64,000 nucleotides of DNA from Auanema rhodensis (taxonomy: Eukaryota; Nematoda; Chromadorea; Rhabditida; Rhabditidae): the NCBI GenBank assembly GCA_964057225.1, contig OZ059896.1, positions 15,264,501-15,328,500 on the forward strand, written 5' to 3'. Both the position numbers and the translations under genes were made by a program. The notes beneath the pieces were generated by a model. That model was not told the DNA's origin, did not search any database, and was given only the letters and a program-made list of their open reading frames with translations. Positions 12,498 to 24,431 of the stretch are shown here, piece after piece. How positions within the stretch are numbered: position 1 is the first letter of the stretch; each line of letters opens with the position of its first letter.

Positions 12498-13574
12498 ATG
12501 TACTCTCCTTCACAAAGTGCTAACCTTCTTAATATTGCTTCTCAACTCTTGCCTTTTCAAGAGCAAAATCTCAGAAATCATAAGGTAATTGTAAAACTCT
12601 TATATCATGTCATAAAATAATTTGTTTAAGTTGCAATATTGCTCTGCTTCACTGAATTCTGAGCTCGGTTCGATATCGCCAGCTAGTGTATCATCAAATG
12701 ATGACGATTTCAACATTGAACAAGTTGTAAGTTTCAGAATATGCTCTTGTTTTCTTAATTAAAAATATTTTTTTCTTTTTAGGTTATCAAAGGATTAGTT
12801 GGTAACCGTCAACTTCCATATAGAAACTATGATTGCGAGATGTGTGGTGCTAGAGGCCACACGATTCATCATTGCCCAATGGTAAGCTCTCCAATCCATG
12901 CTTTCTGTAAAATAGATTTGATCAAATGCGTTTTCTGTAGTCATCCGATCCTATTTTCAGAGAAATGGCAAAACGTCTTCGCATCTGCTCGGTAACAGCG
13001 TTGGTGTTCTGAACTCCAAATTTGGTGCTGGATCGTCCACTAGTTCATCATCTAATGATAATGATTTGGACATTGAACAAGCTGTAAGTTTTAAAAATTG
13101 CGTTACTTTTCAAAGTATTTGTTGAAATTAACTGTGTTCTATTCAGCTTTTCAAAGAATTGTTAGCTCTTCGTCAAGTTCCATATCGTAATTATGTTTGT
13201 CACAGATGTGGCCGTGAAGGTCATATGATCCGTTATTGCCCAACGGTAAGCTTTAAAATTCATACTTTCTGATAAAAGAATAGGATGAAACATATTTTCC
13301 ATAGTAATATTGACCGATTTTCAGAGAGATCTCGAAATGCCTTCGCCTTATCAAGGTGAACGTCGAAGCATTGGCATATTCCACTGTACTACCTGTAATC
13401 GAGAGTGGCAGTACGTTTTAAGACCATTATAATTTTTTTCTAATCAAAAAATAAAATATAATAGAGAATATTTGCAGATCGAAAAACACATTTGCTAATC
13501 GTTCTCACAAATGCAACACTTGCGGAAATTCAATTTTTCCAAGTAAGATGTATCCTCTTTGTCACCAGTATTAA
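12498..13574 (+). CDS. Double CCHC zinc-knuckle plus 3CxxC protein, ZCCHC24-like
   Basis: Seven exons give about 225 residues. Two CCHC knuckles, YDCEMCGARGHTIHHCP and YVCHRCGREGHMIRYCP, each sit in their own exon. A 3CxxC-type zinc domain follows (C-T-T-C-x4-W, then C-N-T-C, then PSKMYPLC). The order and the stretch RRSIGIFHCTTCNREWQSK resemble vertebrate ZCCHC24, an RNA-binding-type protein. The protein ends in CHQY soon after the 3CxxC core, whereas ZCCHC24 runs further. Linker exons ending SSNDDDFNIEQV and SSNDNDLDIEQA, and the knuckle exons after them, are clearly a duplicated two-exon unit. The start is the ATG at 12498 behind an acceptor-like TTTACAG, possibly a trans-splice site. RNA binding is inferred from the family. 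Confidence 0.8.
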
Positions 13575-14622
13575 GTTGTTGAAATATCATATTCATTTCT
13601 TGAATTGAAGCAGCTTCTTCTTTATTTCTGAAGATTTGCTTGCCTTGTTGATCTGTTTTCTCTCGAATGTTTTCTTTTAGAAGCTGAGCTTCATACTTAT
13701 TTGGTATATTAGATATACTCATTTTCATTAAAAATCCTACTCTGTATACATGTAACACACAAGTCTCTAACTCTCTGTGGATTTCAAATCTTGTTGTATT
13801 TACTATTTTCTTTTTATTATTAATAATAATCATATTCATAATTATAAAAGCCGTAATAATTTTGAGAATATATGTTTTCTCGTAATCCTTATGCATTATA
13901 TTCCACTTTTCATATCATATGACACCGATCCACCCTATAGTTTTATTGAAGTTTTATATTCAGACGTTTTAGTTTGAACTCTTCTTTTTTGATACTTGTT
14001 CAGCTTTCTCTTAACTAAACGGGCATTTGAACCTCTTTACAATTCTTCTCCATACCTATCTCTTTACCTATATTCAGCATATTTGTAATATATAGTATTA
14101 GATAATATGAGTTCTACTTGTATGATAACTTATTGTCGTTATGATTTTTTTGAAAGCTTTTCGTTTTAATTCTATATTAATGTCTATACCTCGCGCTATA
14201 TCTTGAAATTTGAGTACTAAATCATAAAAATCTTTTGAAATATCTATGTATATTAAATATTTTCTATGAATCTAATGTACTCTTTCAATTTAATCGCTGA
14301 AAAACACAAGGCAATTCAAATCTTCTAAATATATTGTTGTGTGACATAATGCTAAACGTTTCATTTTCTTTTTCAAATAATATTTCATTTCAATGTATTG
14401 TATTGAACTTGCAATTTTTCCCTGTAATTCGTTCTGTATTTTCATTGTTTTGAGATTTCTTTGTAATAAAACTATAATCTAACACCTGATCTTATAATGT
14501 GTGGGTGTTCTTCAACATATTTCACAGGATGAGCAGGAAAGGGCGGATCATACTGAGGGGCTGGGCCAGAATTTTAAGCTAACGTAAACTGTTCTAAAGG
14601 CATATTCTCGTCAGTTCAAGTC
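13575..14622. other. 3' region and intergenic spacer
   Basis: AT-rich. It holds the 3' UTR of the zinc-knuckle gene and the upstream region of the secreted protein. A 133-codon minus-strand frame (13495-13896) overlaps the last exon antisense; see the rejected list. Confidence 0.5.
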
Positions 14623-15368
14623 ATGAACAGCCTGAAGATCGTCGTCGCCGCTGCTGCAGTGCTCGCTGTAGCCTTTTGTGCAGATACTTCTGCCCCCAAC
14701 ACCGTAAATAATAATATATTCAGCTTAGTTCTTCATTTTATCCCTTTCAGAACATCAAGGAAGAGGGAGCTGGAGGATATGGTCTTCCAGCTCCGATTTA
14801 TGACCAGCCACAACCATACTATGGATATGACGGATATTTCCCATATACCCCTAACTTCCTCGTTGACAGTACGTTTCTGCTTTTCTGCAAGTTGCATCAA
14901 TGTATTTCAGACCACTTCTGCTCCTTTGATGTTTCTTATCTAGTATACGGAGGAGTCAAGAAGCATAGTAAGAAATTTCATTTTCTTATTTCTGTTTAAC
15001 ACTTCCAAACTCAGATCGTCACCCATTCCAACACTCCTGTGATGCCGTCTTCAAAGGCAAGAACAAGAAAAACAAGAAAAGATACAGTTGCAAACGTTGT
15101 TGTCAAAATGCTGCTCGTCTTAACGGAGTTTCTCAGGTAAAAATTACAGATTTGTGATTGCATAAATAGTTTTTCAGAAAGCCGTCACTGGATTCGAGGT
15201 TGTTATCAACGAGAGAGCTCGCTGTACCTGTTGCGCCCCCATCACCCAGGCATTTCTATTTCAATAAATACAACAAAATCTAATTGATTGTTTTAGGCTG
15301 TTGCTCAACCTCTCGTTCAACCATTCATGCACTCAATGCAAGCTGCTGCTCCAAGTGCTGCTTACTGA
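14623..15368 (+). CDS. Secreted Cys-rich protein, family not recognised
   Basis: Six exons (14623-14703, 14751-14868, 14911-14967, 15015-15136, 15178-15249, 15297-15368) sum to 522 nt, or 173 residues. An N-terminal signal peptide (IVVAAAAVLAVAFCA) is followed by a Gly/Pro/Tyr-rich stretch (GGYGLPAPIYDQPQPYYGYD). A basic Cys-rich domain comes next (KGKNKKNKKRYSCKRCCQ, then RARCTCCAPI) and the tail is Ala/Gln-rich. It is probably secreted or cuticle-associated, by inference. The last intron (15250-15296) starts with GC instead of GT. Without that splice the protein would end five residues after CAPITQ, in FLFQ. Base composition is clearly GC-richer than its surroundings, typical of a highly expressed nematode gene. 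Confidence 0.75.
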
Positions 15369-15526
15369 TTTCCCTCTTCAATCAATCATCGAATGATGAT
15401 GACATAACTTCCAACTTTTTAGCAATAAATCTTTTTCAATATTCCAATTTTTAAATTTACAAATATAATGTGTGAATTGACTATATTTATATGAAATAAC
15501 TTTTTTAAATACAAATTCCTAATCTA

Positions 15527-16727
15527 TTATTCCCGTACTTTAAAAGTAGAAATATTTAGAGCATCCTCTTCCGATAAAAACGAAATAGGCTGACCATCAT
15601 CAAATCTAATATGACGTTTCTGAAGATATATGAAATTCTCTAAAATCAAAACATACTCCTACCCCAAGATCAATTACAGCTTTATATCTAAATAGAAAAT
15701 CTAAGCCTAAAATCATATCAACTTCTGCAGCCGATTGATTCAGCACAGATAATGGTCCCGAAAGTTTCTCCTTTCCAATTGTTAAATCACCCAAAATATA
15801 TCATCTTGTTTTGAAATCGCTTATATATTTGACATACAATACATTATCGTCCCAATTGCATCAACCGACTCTCCTGCTAAACCGACAGCTTTTTCTTTCC
15901 ATCTAGGATCCACCAAATCTTTAATTTTACATTTAGCTGCTGCGGCTTGAGTCAGAATAGATACTTGAGCACCTAAAACAATAACCATTTCAAGCAAATG
16001 GTATATGTTCAAGCAAGCAAGTACCTGAATCAACTAAAGCTATAAGTTCTGTGTCATTGATGCAAACGTTAATGTACGCCATTCCATTTTTATTAAATGA
16101 ATCCGGAGCTTTTTCAACGCCTGTTTTTAAATTACTGAAGGAATATATTGTATATGCTTTTCTTAATCTACTATACTTCTGCAAAAGTTGTTTCTGATTA
16201 TCAGCTAAGCTCGAATACGGCGAGCGTGGGGGTGATGCTGCAATGTTTCAATTAAAGAGCTGATATCCAATGACACATATATCACCATACGGGGACCTGG
16301 TAGTTAATGTTTCTGGGGTTCCGAAAGAAAAAACATCTCCTTCCTGAATACCTAAACTCTGAAATTCAACTGTTCGCGATTACAATTAATGTTGCTTCAT
16401 AGAAGGATATAGAAAATGTAAATTAAATTATAACTCTTTGATATGTGCTGAAATTTTTTTAACTACAAAAACATACTCCAATTGTAGTTACATCGGTGAA
16501 TTCAATCGATTTTGAATTAACAAAAATATCTAAACACTTCTTATCTTCATCATCAGCTTTGCGTAAATGTTCATGAGCCAAAGCTACAAGAGTACGAATA
16601 GGAAAATCCTTTGCTACCTTAATTTAATTTATAAAATTTAAATTCTAATAATTAGACTAAAATGTGAAATAATCAAACTTACATTTAATTGAATATTTTC
16701 ACCTTCATGCACAACTGTTATTTCCAT
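15527..16727 (-). CDS. ddi-1: DDI1-type ubiquitin-receptor aspartyl protease
   Basis: DDI1 proteins deliver or cleave ubiquitylated substrates and activate the NRF1/SKN-1A proteasome response. Exons (high to low): 16727-16683, 16617-16477, 16358-16286, 16237-16025, 15972 to about 15850, about 15800-15657 and 15619-15527. The N-terminus (MEITVVHEGEN to SLGIQEGDVFSF) fits the ubiquitin-like domain. The retroviral-type protease core has the active-site motif L-V-D-S-G-A-Q, the flap region RWKEKAVGLAGES and the hydrophobic DMILGLDFLFRY. A 52-nt intron splits the Gly codon of the D-S-G-A motif. Between the exon ending AIGTIMY and the one starting near DLTIGKEKL the frames do not join: every phase meets a stop within about 30 nt of the acceptor. 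A single-base error in the run near 15793 would explain it. A diverged gene is also possible. Confidence 0.88.
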
Positions 16728-18429
16728 TCGAAATGAACAAAATGAACCAGCATTTATTGCGGTTTGTGTACAAGAACACGAAGAGAACGTTTAAATATTT
16801 AATATTTGGTACTTGTTATTGATTATTTAGTTATCTTCGATCATTTATAAAAATGAGAAAGTTATCGTCATCTTCTTTTCTTTTTTTGCACATTATTGCA
16901 ATTATATATTTGGCCTTTGATTAATTTAAAATATTGTTCTTCTGAGCTATGTAGTTTTCATTATACTCTACTTGTAAAGATTGGTAAAACTTTTACTAAT
17001 ATTCCATATCTACCTAAGCTTACTGTATTTGTAATAGCTAATATTTGATCATTGAGGAAGACTATTGAATCAGTCGGAACTAGAAGGTTCCTGTCGCCAT
17101 GGAAATAAGTTTCCAATGAATTTTAATATTTCTCAATACATCCACCTATGTGAAAAATTGTAAATTTTTATGTTTAACAGAAGCTATATTATGTATATAT
17201 GATATAGTATTGTTTTTATTTATTTATTTAAAATTTTAATAATGTTTCAATAAATTTTGTTTAGTTAATATATTTCGGATACAACTATTTCTCTAATATT
17301 GACAATGAAAATGACCTTACCAAAACTTTACGCGTAAATACGTTCCTGTAATCTGAGTTTAAACAACTTATCCGTAACCATTTGATCGATTTTGAATCAA
17401 AAAGTAAATACTTTGCATGCTTATCATCTGATGTATTTACATAAATGCTGTTGAACAGAAATACAAATGGGAAAACTTTTCAATCGTTTCTAAATCGTGA
17501 TGTTAACAACTTAATTCCGGAGGAAACGAGCACCGTTTTCTTATAGTTCGTAAGTTGGCAGTTACCAAAGCTCTAGTTCTGCTAAGAACAGATAAAACAT
17601 CGACTATGTCCAATGAAAGTTGTAACTTTATTATTTTGAATTCCGGGTTTGTTTTTTGTTTAGAAACTTCTAATTGATTTCTCCAAATTAGTGTTTATAA
17701 GATTTTGTCCTTTCTGTCAGTTTAAAATATGATTTTGATAAAGATCTTCGTCAAATGAAATTCATAAAAACGATTTGATAAAAACTTCCCAAATGCACAT
17801 TAGAAAGATAAATTGTCATATAATAATTGTTAAACGAGGTCTTTAAATGAAAGTGACTAAAGAAATATACCATCTGGTAAAGTTTGCTTCCATATTAGTG
17901 ATAAAAGTGTTGCTTTTTCATTTAGACTCTTATATAGATCTTAACTAAATTTTGAAATTTTAAACTTTTGTATTTCTTGTTGGCTTTTCACTTGTCTGTT
18001 CACCTGGTCGAATTCAGATTATCGATTTTCTCGCTCTAAACCAATAGCACCGCAATTTTGTTCGCATACATTTATGTCTAACCTTCACATTTCGCTTTCC
18101 TTTTTTACAAATAAGCAAGATAGTTTCAAAAGCTTTCATTTCTTTCAAGAGTCCAAAATGTTTTCTGAATCTATTCGTTGGTTTCACCATGTTTTCATAG
18201 TGGCGAAGGCGGTGCTTGCCTGTTGTGCCGTTGTTACGAAATATATTTTAAGGTCACCATGGAACGGAATCATTCATACATAATCTTCTTCACCCAAACA
18301 AAGTTTTTATGGAATTTTTTTTCATTATTTCACTGAGCTATAAGTTATATGCTTCCTAGCAACTCATATTTCTCTATTACTCTGAATTTGAGTCAAATAT
18401 TTTGAAGTTTAATTCTATTCTTTACAGTT
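16728..18429. other. Intergenic region between ddi-1 and Ro60
   Basis: Divergent promoter region of about 1.7 kb, AT-rich. A TTTACAG at 18421-18427 sits two bases before the Ro60 ATG and is a probable spliced-leader acceptor. No RNA gene was recognised, including no evident Y RNA. Confidence 0.6.
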
Positions 18430-20895
18430 ATGACTGATCAAGATATTTCTACTGTTTCTATTGGAAACCCATATCCAAAACCTAGCGAGAAAGTCGAAGC
18501 TCTGTTTGCGGAAGTTGAAAGGTTTTATTATTTTCATAAGAACTCTGAAACTATTTTCTTTTCTATTAGATTGGGAAGTATTGTTGCACAGAATTTGCCA
18601 AAGCAATCTGATGACTCATCTCATAGTATCTTGAATGCGACCGAAACACGTCACCAAACGGACCAAATTAGAGAAGATCAGGTAATTTTGAATAGAATCA
18701 AGATATTTTTAATTTCATATTTCCAGGTTATGAATAAAGCTGGTGGATATGTCTTTAAAGTTTCTGATGAGACACAGATTCTCAGATTTTTGATTCTTGG
18801 AACAGCCGGAAATACTTATTATACAACTGAAAAAGAATTAACTGCTGAAAATCTGACTGAGCTTATCAAGATCATACAGAAAGGTATTCGTTCCTGGAGA
18901 AATTTAATTACATGTTGGGTTTTCTAGGAAATGCTCATCTAATTCTTCGTTTGATCTATGAAGTTTCAATCTCAGGACGAAACCCTAAACAGAATGCTCT
19001 CATGTTAGCCCTAGCTTTGTGCTCAAGGTATTGATTTGCAAATTACTTCTAGTATAATATTAGTTTTTAGATATCAAGTCGGTATGAAAAAACAGGCAGA
19101 TGGTCCATCAAAGGATTACAATGATTATTTGAGTGCGATGCATCAAGGAGCGTTCTCTATTATTAATGAGGTTTGTTATTCTTTTCTTCGAGTTTACTAA
19201 TTAGTTAAATCTCAGGTATGCCGAATTCCTACTCATCTGTTCGCTTTTGTAAAGAATTGTGAAGTCGTATCGAAGGCTACAGGTGTAGATGGATTGAACA
19301 AATCTACTGGATGGGGACGTTTGATGAGAAGTAGCATCTGCAAATGGTTAGTGTTATAAATTTTTACTAATATTCATCATGCATATTGTGTTTAAGGTAC
19401 TATTCTCAAACACCTGAAAGATTAGCCATGCAAGTTACCAAATACAAAAAGCGAGAAGGTTATTCTCATAGAGACTTATTCCGTTTGGCTCATCCATTAC
19501 CCAAAAAGCATATAATGCAAGAAGGCCAAAAACTTGAAGTCGAACAGATATACCACTACATCGTCAAGGATTCACTTCGTACTAGAAAGAGACGTCTTTC
19601 GCAAGAAGAATGTGCTGCCGAGGCTCCAGAAAGCAAATATTCTGCAATTGATATGGATTATGAGAAGGACAGCAAGTATGCTTACTGTTATTTTTTTATT
19701 ATTAAAAATGTTTTTCAGGGTTTTGGATATGATTGAAGCTTACCTCCAGCTTAATGAGGAAACATCAGTTGAGCAAGTTGTCCATGCTATTAAGACCCAC
19801 AGTAAGTTTTCATGTTCTCTTATGTTTTTATGAATAATATTTCCCAGATCTTGTTCGAGAGCATATTCCTACTAATCACCTGAATAGCGTCCCAGTGTGG
19901 CAGGCTCTTCTTGATAAAATGCCGATGACAGCTTTGATTCGAAACTTAGGAAAATTGTCAGCGATTGAAGCTTTGAATGAGTAAGTTTATAATACCTGTA
20001 TTGATAAAAAAAATACATTTTTTCAGCGATTGGGTGAATAAAGTTGTTAATATGCTTAACGATGAATCTCAATTGAAATCTGCCAAGATTCATCCTTTGA
20101 ATGTTCTTTTAGCCAAGAGTGTATACGCAATGGGACGTGGAGAAAAGGGAAAACTAGAATGGAAAACAGATCCAAGAGTATGAATGCTTGAACTTATCAT
20201 CAATTCAGTTCTTTTTAACAGGTTGACCAAGCCTTAGAATCTGCATTCTATAAATCTTTCATGAATGCTCCACCGACTAACAAACGAATTTGCTTTGCTT
20301 TTGACGTTTCTGGTAGTATGACGGCACACATCTCAGGAACTCATCTATCTTGCCGTACAGCTAGTGCAGCTCTTTCATTAATTAGTTTGAAAAATGAGAA
20401 AGATGTAAGTTCAAAAGACTTCGAAATTTGGAAAATCTGTATTTTTAAGGTTGAATGTGTTGGCTTCTGTGATAATTTGGTCGAACTTCCTTACAATAAA
20501 GATTGGAACCTGAAACAAATTGAGGATCATATGGATGGTCTTACAGTAAGTTTTTGATTTTTAATTTGGAGATAATATGTTATTCAATGATATTTCAGTT
20601 CGGAAGCACTGACTGTGCTCTTCCAATGCTATGGGCCATGGAAAATAATAAGAAATTTGATGTCTTCATAGTCTATACTGATAGTGAAACATTTTATGGG
20701 AAAGTTCATCCATTCGAAGCTCTTCGACGATACAGAGCTCATTCCGGAATAAGGGATGCTCGTCTTATAGTCATGGGAATGCTATGTACTACCCACACAA
20801 TCGCTGATCCATCCGATGCTGGTATGCTTGATATATCAGGCTTTGATTCTGCAGTACCTCAACTGCTCCACGAATTTGTTTGTGGAAAATTGTAA
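18430..20895 (+). CDS. rop-1: Ro60/SS-A ribonucleoprotein (TROVE domain)
   Basis: Ro60 is a ring-shaped protein that binds Y RNA and the ends of misfolded small RNAs such as pre-5S rRNA. Thirteen exons give about 637 residues, close to C. elegans ROP-1. The N-terminal two thirds are the TROVE HEAT-repeat ring ([14 protein letters not shown], then [11 protein letters not shown], then [12 protein letters not shown]). The C-terminal vWA domain has an intact MIDAS: D-V-S-G-S-M near residue 475, the Thr in GSTDCALP, and the Asp in YTDSETF. Exons start at 18430, 18570, 18727, 18928, 19071, 19216, 19397, 19719, 19848, 20027, 20222, 20450 and 20599. A probable trans-splice acceptor ends two bases before the ATG. 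It is convergent with the GT92 gene; the 3' ends are about 200 bp apart. An AATAAA lies near 20997. Confidence 0.97.
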
Positions 20896-21096
20896 ATCTA
20901 AATTGTGAATGAAATTGAAGATGTGATAGATGATACATTCTTTGTATAGTATTGTTGTTATTTATTTATTTAGATCTCTATAATTTTAATAATGTTATAA
21001 TAAATTTTTTATAATTTTATATATTTTGTATCGAATATTTTCAATGTTGGATACATCCAATTGACCCGTCGTATCCATTTTTGTCTTGAAGAAGTT

Positions 21097-23795
21097 TTAA
21101 TTGGATTCCAGGTAGTTATTAAATATTGCTGTGTGTGCTACATCTTGCCATGATATGGGAACATGTTCGAATTCTGTACCACTCATCAGCATGCCACGAC
21201 ATCTGTAAATTCAAGTTCATTTGTTACTTTTCGTTACACAGATCACTAACCCTGCACTGCTCTGCTGACACATTTTGTTAGATCCCGTCAGCTCGGTGCC
21301 GAATGCTTCACGTCGACATTGTTCCAGATTCCTCATAATTTCCCTTGCTTCTAGAGACCAAGGTGATAACATGAGGTCTGAAATATAAAAAATTAATATT
21401 AAACGCATATGGTGTCATGTTTATAGTATGCAACCAATCTGCGAAACTCATAAATGAAAATGAAGTTTGAGTAAGCGAATGCAACTTGAATTATCATAAT
21501 AGTATACGTAAATAGCATTTCAAATAGATAATATTAGTATCATACTTCCAAATGTTGTATTGCTAATTCTGATGTTAAAATTGTGTTGCATCGTGTCACT
21601 AAGTTGATTCAGCATGCTGTAGTCAAATTTGGAATCAAATACATGCTTCGTTTCTCGCAAATGTCGTTCAAACCTTCTAAAAATTAAAAATATTTCAAGC
21701 TGATATCCTAATTAAGTATTATAACCTCAAGTGTAAACAGAAAATTCTTGTTGTTTTCAAAGCAAATGCAGTATCATACCGTCGTTTACGATTTGATGGT
21801 AATCGTTCATTTCTGTATACACTATGCATATCAAACACAACGACCTAAATTCAATAAATGCGTTTTTGTTTTAAGACATGAATCATCGTTTAGAATTCAA
21901 AATCATACTCTTTCTGGTCGATGGAAAATTTTATTTGATACTCGATAATCCCATCGAACGCTGCTGTTTGCAAACAAGCGCACATCGGATAATGACAAAG
22001 GCACGTCCATTGGCCGATTGATGTTATCCCAGTCTAGCTGAAATCTCGAAATCTATTAGCGTCGTAGCCAGACATATTGCGTTTTATGAATAGAGGAAAA
22101 AATGTTGATGACAAACCGAAAGTTGCTTAGCTAATAGCCATTCCACAACGACTTGGCCTGCAGTTGGTTGATTTTTCATAATATCGTCCAAAGTATCGGC
22201 TATATTACCATTTTGGGCAAATGGGAAATCATCCAAATCAAAGTTAGCTATATATTTGACATGGGATCTGTTAATTTGATTGAATGAAAGGACGAAATAA
22301 AAAGAATTTATAAAAGAAAATACCTCGCTCGTAGCATGCAATCGTGCATGAAAGCTGTAGCTGCGTGTCGGAAGACATGACTGTTTGGATCATCATTGTA
22401 TTCTCCTTGATTCTAAAATTTGTAATAAAAGATATTTAAAAGAACAAACATTTAAGCTAAGTTTATGAATCTTAAGAAAATCAATAAAATGGATTACCCT
22501 TTGATGTACTGGTAGATCAGACCAATTAATTAGCTCCAAATCATCTCCTAATTTCTGCTTATAGAAATCCAAAACCATTTTTGTCTAATAATTTAATTTT
22601 TTAAATAAATAAAATACAAATATTTAGCTTTAAAATTACCTGTTTAGTATAACTATGAAGGTAAAAATAAAATTTAGTTGCACCCTGAGCGAGCCATGAT
22701 TCGAAGAACTGTAATTCGAATATATACATTCATATATAAGGAATAAGTTACAACTTTTTAAAAACTATATTTTTGAGAATAAAAATTAATTAAAAGCCAA
22801 TATGCTTACTTGAATGATTAGTGGCCAATCAGAATAGTAGAATATAGGCTGAAGGCAAACACCAACTCGATGTTGATATTGATTTTCTTCTTGAATTCGA
22901 ACATCCCTTAAGGAAACTGTTACCGTTTTTCTTCTAATTCATTCAATTACCTAACTTTTATATTGAAGTATTCAGGATTTCCAACAATGGCTAAGCTCAT
23001 CTTATCCACTTTTTCAACTGTTGGATCAATTCGTAAAATTCCTATACGAGTAGCTAAATCACAGAAGAGAATATCATCACAAGTCTTATTATAACAGAAA
23101 GCTTTAACTAAGTTCCAATTAGTTCCATCAACTTTAGCCTCCAGTTTGTGTCTGAAAAACTTAGGCCATAGTACATGTATTACATCTACCAGCTTACTGA
23201 TTATCACGATGTTGTAGAAGCACAAAGCGGATAGTATCATTCAGAACACGAAAAGCTTCAGCTACGTAAATCCCATTGATCTTACGAGCTGAAAAAGAGC
23301 AAAATTTTAAAAATGTTTTACTAGGAAAACTGACGTTTTCTAACAATAGGTGATAATATAGGTTGATCATCATAAATTATTTCTCGATCATCATGAACTA
23401 TGTTATCCTCTACTATAACTATATGCGGCTTAGATGATATCAAGATACTAACACCTGGAAAGAAATATGTGAATAATAGATGATTGTAGCTATGATCTGA
23501 ATAGTTTTCTTTCTTAAATTTTTTAGACCTGTCTCTCTCTATCTCTCTCTCTATCTTTCTCTCTCTCTCTCTCTCTATCTCTCTCTCGCTCTCTCTATCT
23601 CTCTCTATTCGTGTGTAATGAGCCAATAGACATGTTAAATCAGTTTTAACTAACTTTCACCCAATCGAAAACAAAATGTCATAAATCAAAGAAAAAATAA
23701 AATAAAATTAGTTTATTGATTAACTTACTTCCAAGAAATATTAAACAACTAATTATTAGAACAATATACTTAGTATAGATACGTGACGTGAACAT
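21097..23795 (-). CDS. GT92 (DUF23) family glycosyltransferase, type II membrane protein
   Basis: Nematode-expanded GT92 enzymes are Golgi beta-1,4-galactosyltransferases acting on N-glycan core fucose; the substrate here is not known. The start at 23795 gives a short cytoplasmic tail and one membrane anchor (YIVLIISCLIFLG). Family features are the PRKINGIYVAEAF stretch, NWNLVKAFCYNKT, FFESWLAQGATKFYFYLHSY and the donor-binding acidic motif NFDLDDFPF. NQGEYNDDPNSHVFRHAATA comes just before DCMLRARS, and the Cys-bearing C-terminus (NLEQCRREAF to GCRGMLMSG) follows. Exons join cleanly in phase. An ATG at 24002 in the same frame would add about 69 residues and put the anchor inside, so I prefer 23795. 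The first intron contains a CT-repeat (23531-23607). It lies downstream of, and on the same strand as, the pseudokinase gene. Confidence 0.9.
23531..23607. repeat. Imperfect (CT)n tract
   Basis: CT/TATC low-complexity run in the first intron of the GT92 gene. Confidence 0.85.
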
Positions 23796-24431
23796 GTCAA
23801 CGTATGCTACACGACTTGAAGTGTCGTTCTTCCTAGGTATGTAGCTAGTTGGAAAATATTTGGAATCTTGGATGGTCGATGAGGAATCAACCCAAGTTGT
23901 TAAAATGAAATCTAAAGCAAAGTTCCAAGTTGGATCGTAGGATAGTGCGAAAAAGAAGAATGGATTAGTTTCAAACAAGGAGAGATTCAGAAGAAGGTAC
24001 AATGAAAGCCGGATGTTCTGTCTCGTTTCTTTCTATAAGGCTTGCGCATGCGAGCTGGAGCGATGTTATCGCACAATCTCATCGTTCCCAATCGTTTCTT
24101 CTCTAACTCCTCTAGCTATATGAATGTGTACAGATCATCTTATTTAAATGGTCTCGCATGTAGAATTGAAAAAAGTCAAACTTTTACAAATTGAGTTATC
24201 TAGTTTTAATGTGTGTGTGTCTCTCTCTAATTTCTCGAGATATAGTTCATGTGTGACTTTTTCCTTTCTTTCTTTCTTTCTTTTTTTGAAGAAATTAAAT
24301 TCTTTCTTACATACATACAAATATGTACACAGAATAATCAGAAACAATTAAAAATACAAGTATAAACATGAAGAAGATGATCAATTCATTAGCCATCATT
24401 CATTTTTTCTCTCCTTTTTCCAAATAAAGCT

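Noticed and set aside
13495-13896. 133-codon minus-strand frame
   Set aside because: Overlaps the last exon of the zinc-knuckle gene antisense and runs into its 3' UTR; Ile/Asn/Lys-rich as expected for AT-rich DNA, with no domain.
20896-21096. Possible Y RNA gene beside Ro60
   Set aside because: Checked because Ro60 binds Y RNA; no stem-loop with the conserved Ro-binding helix was visible.
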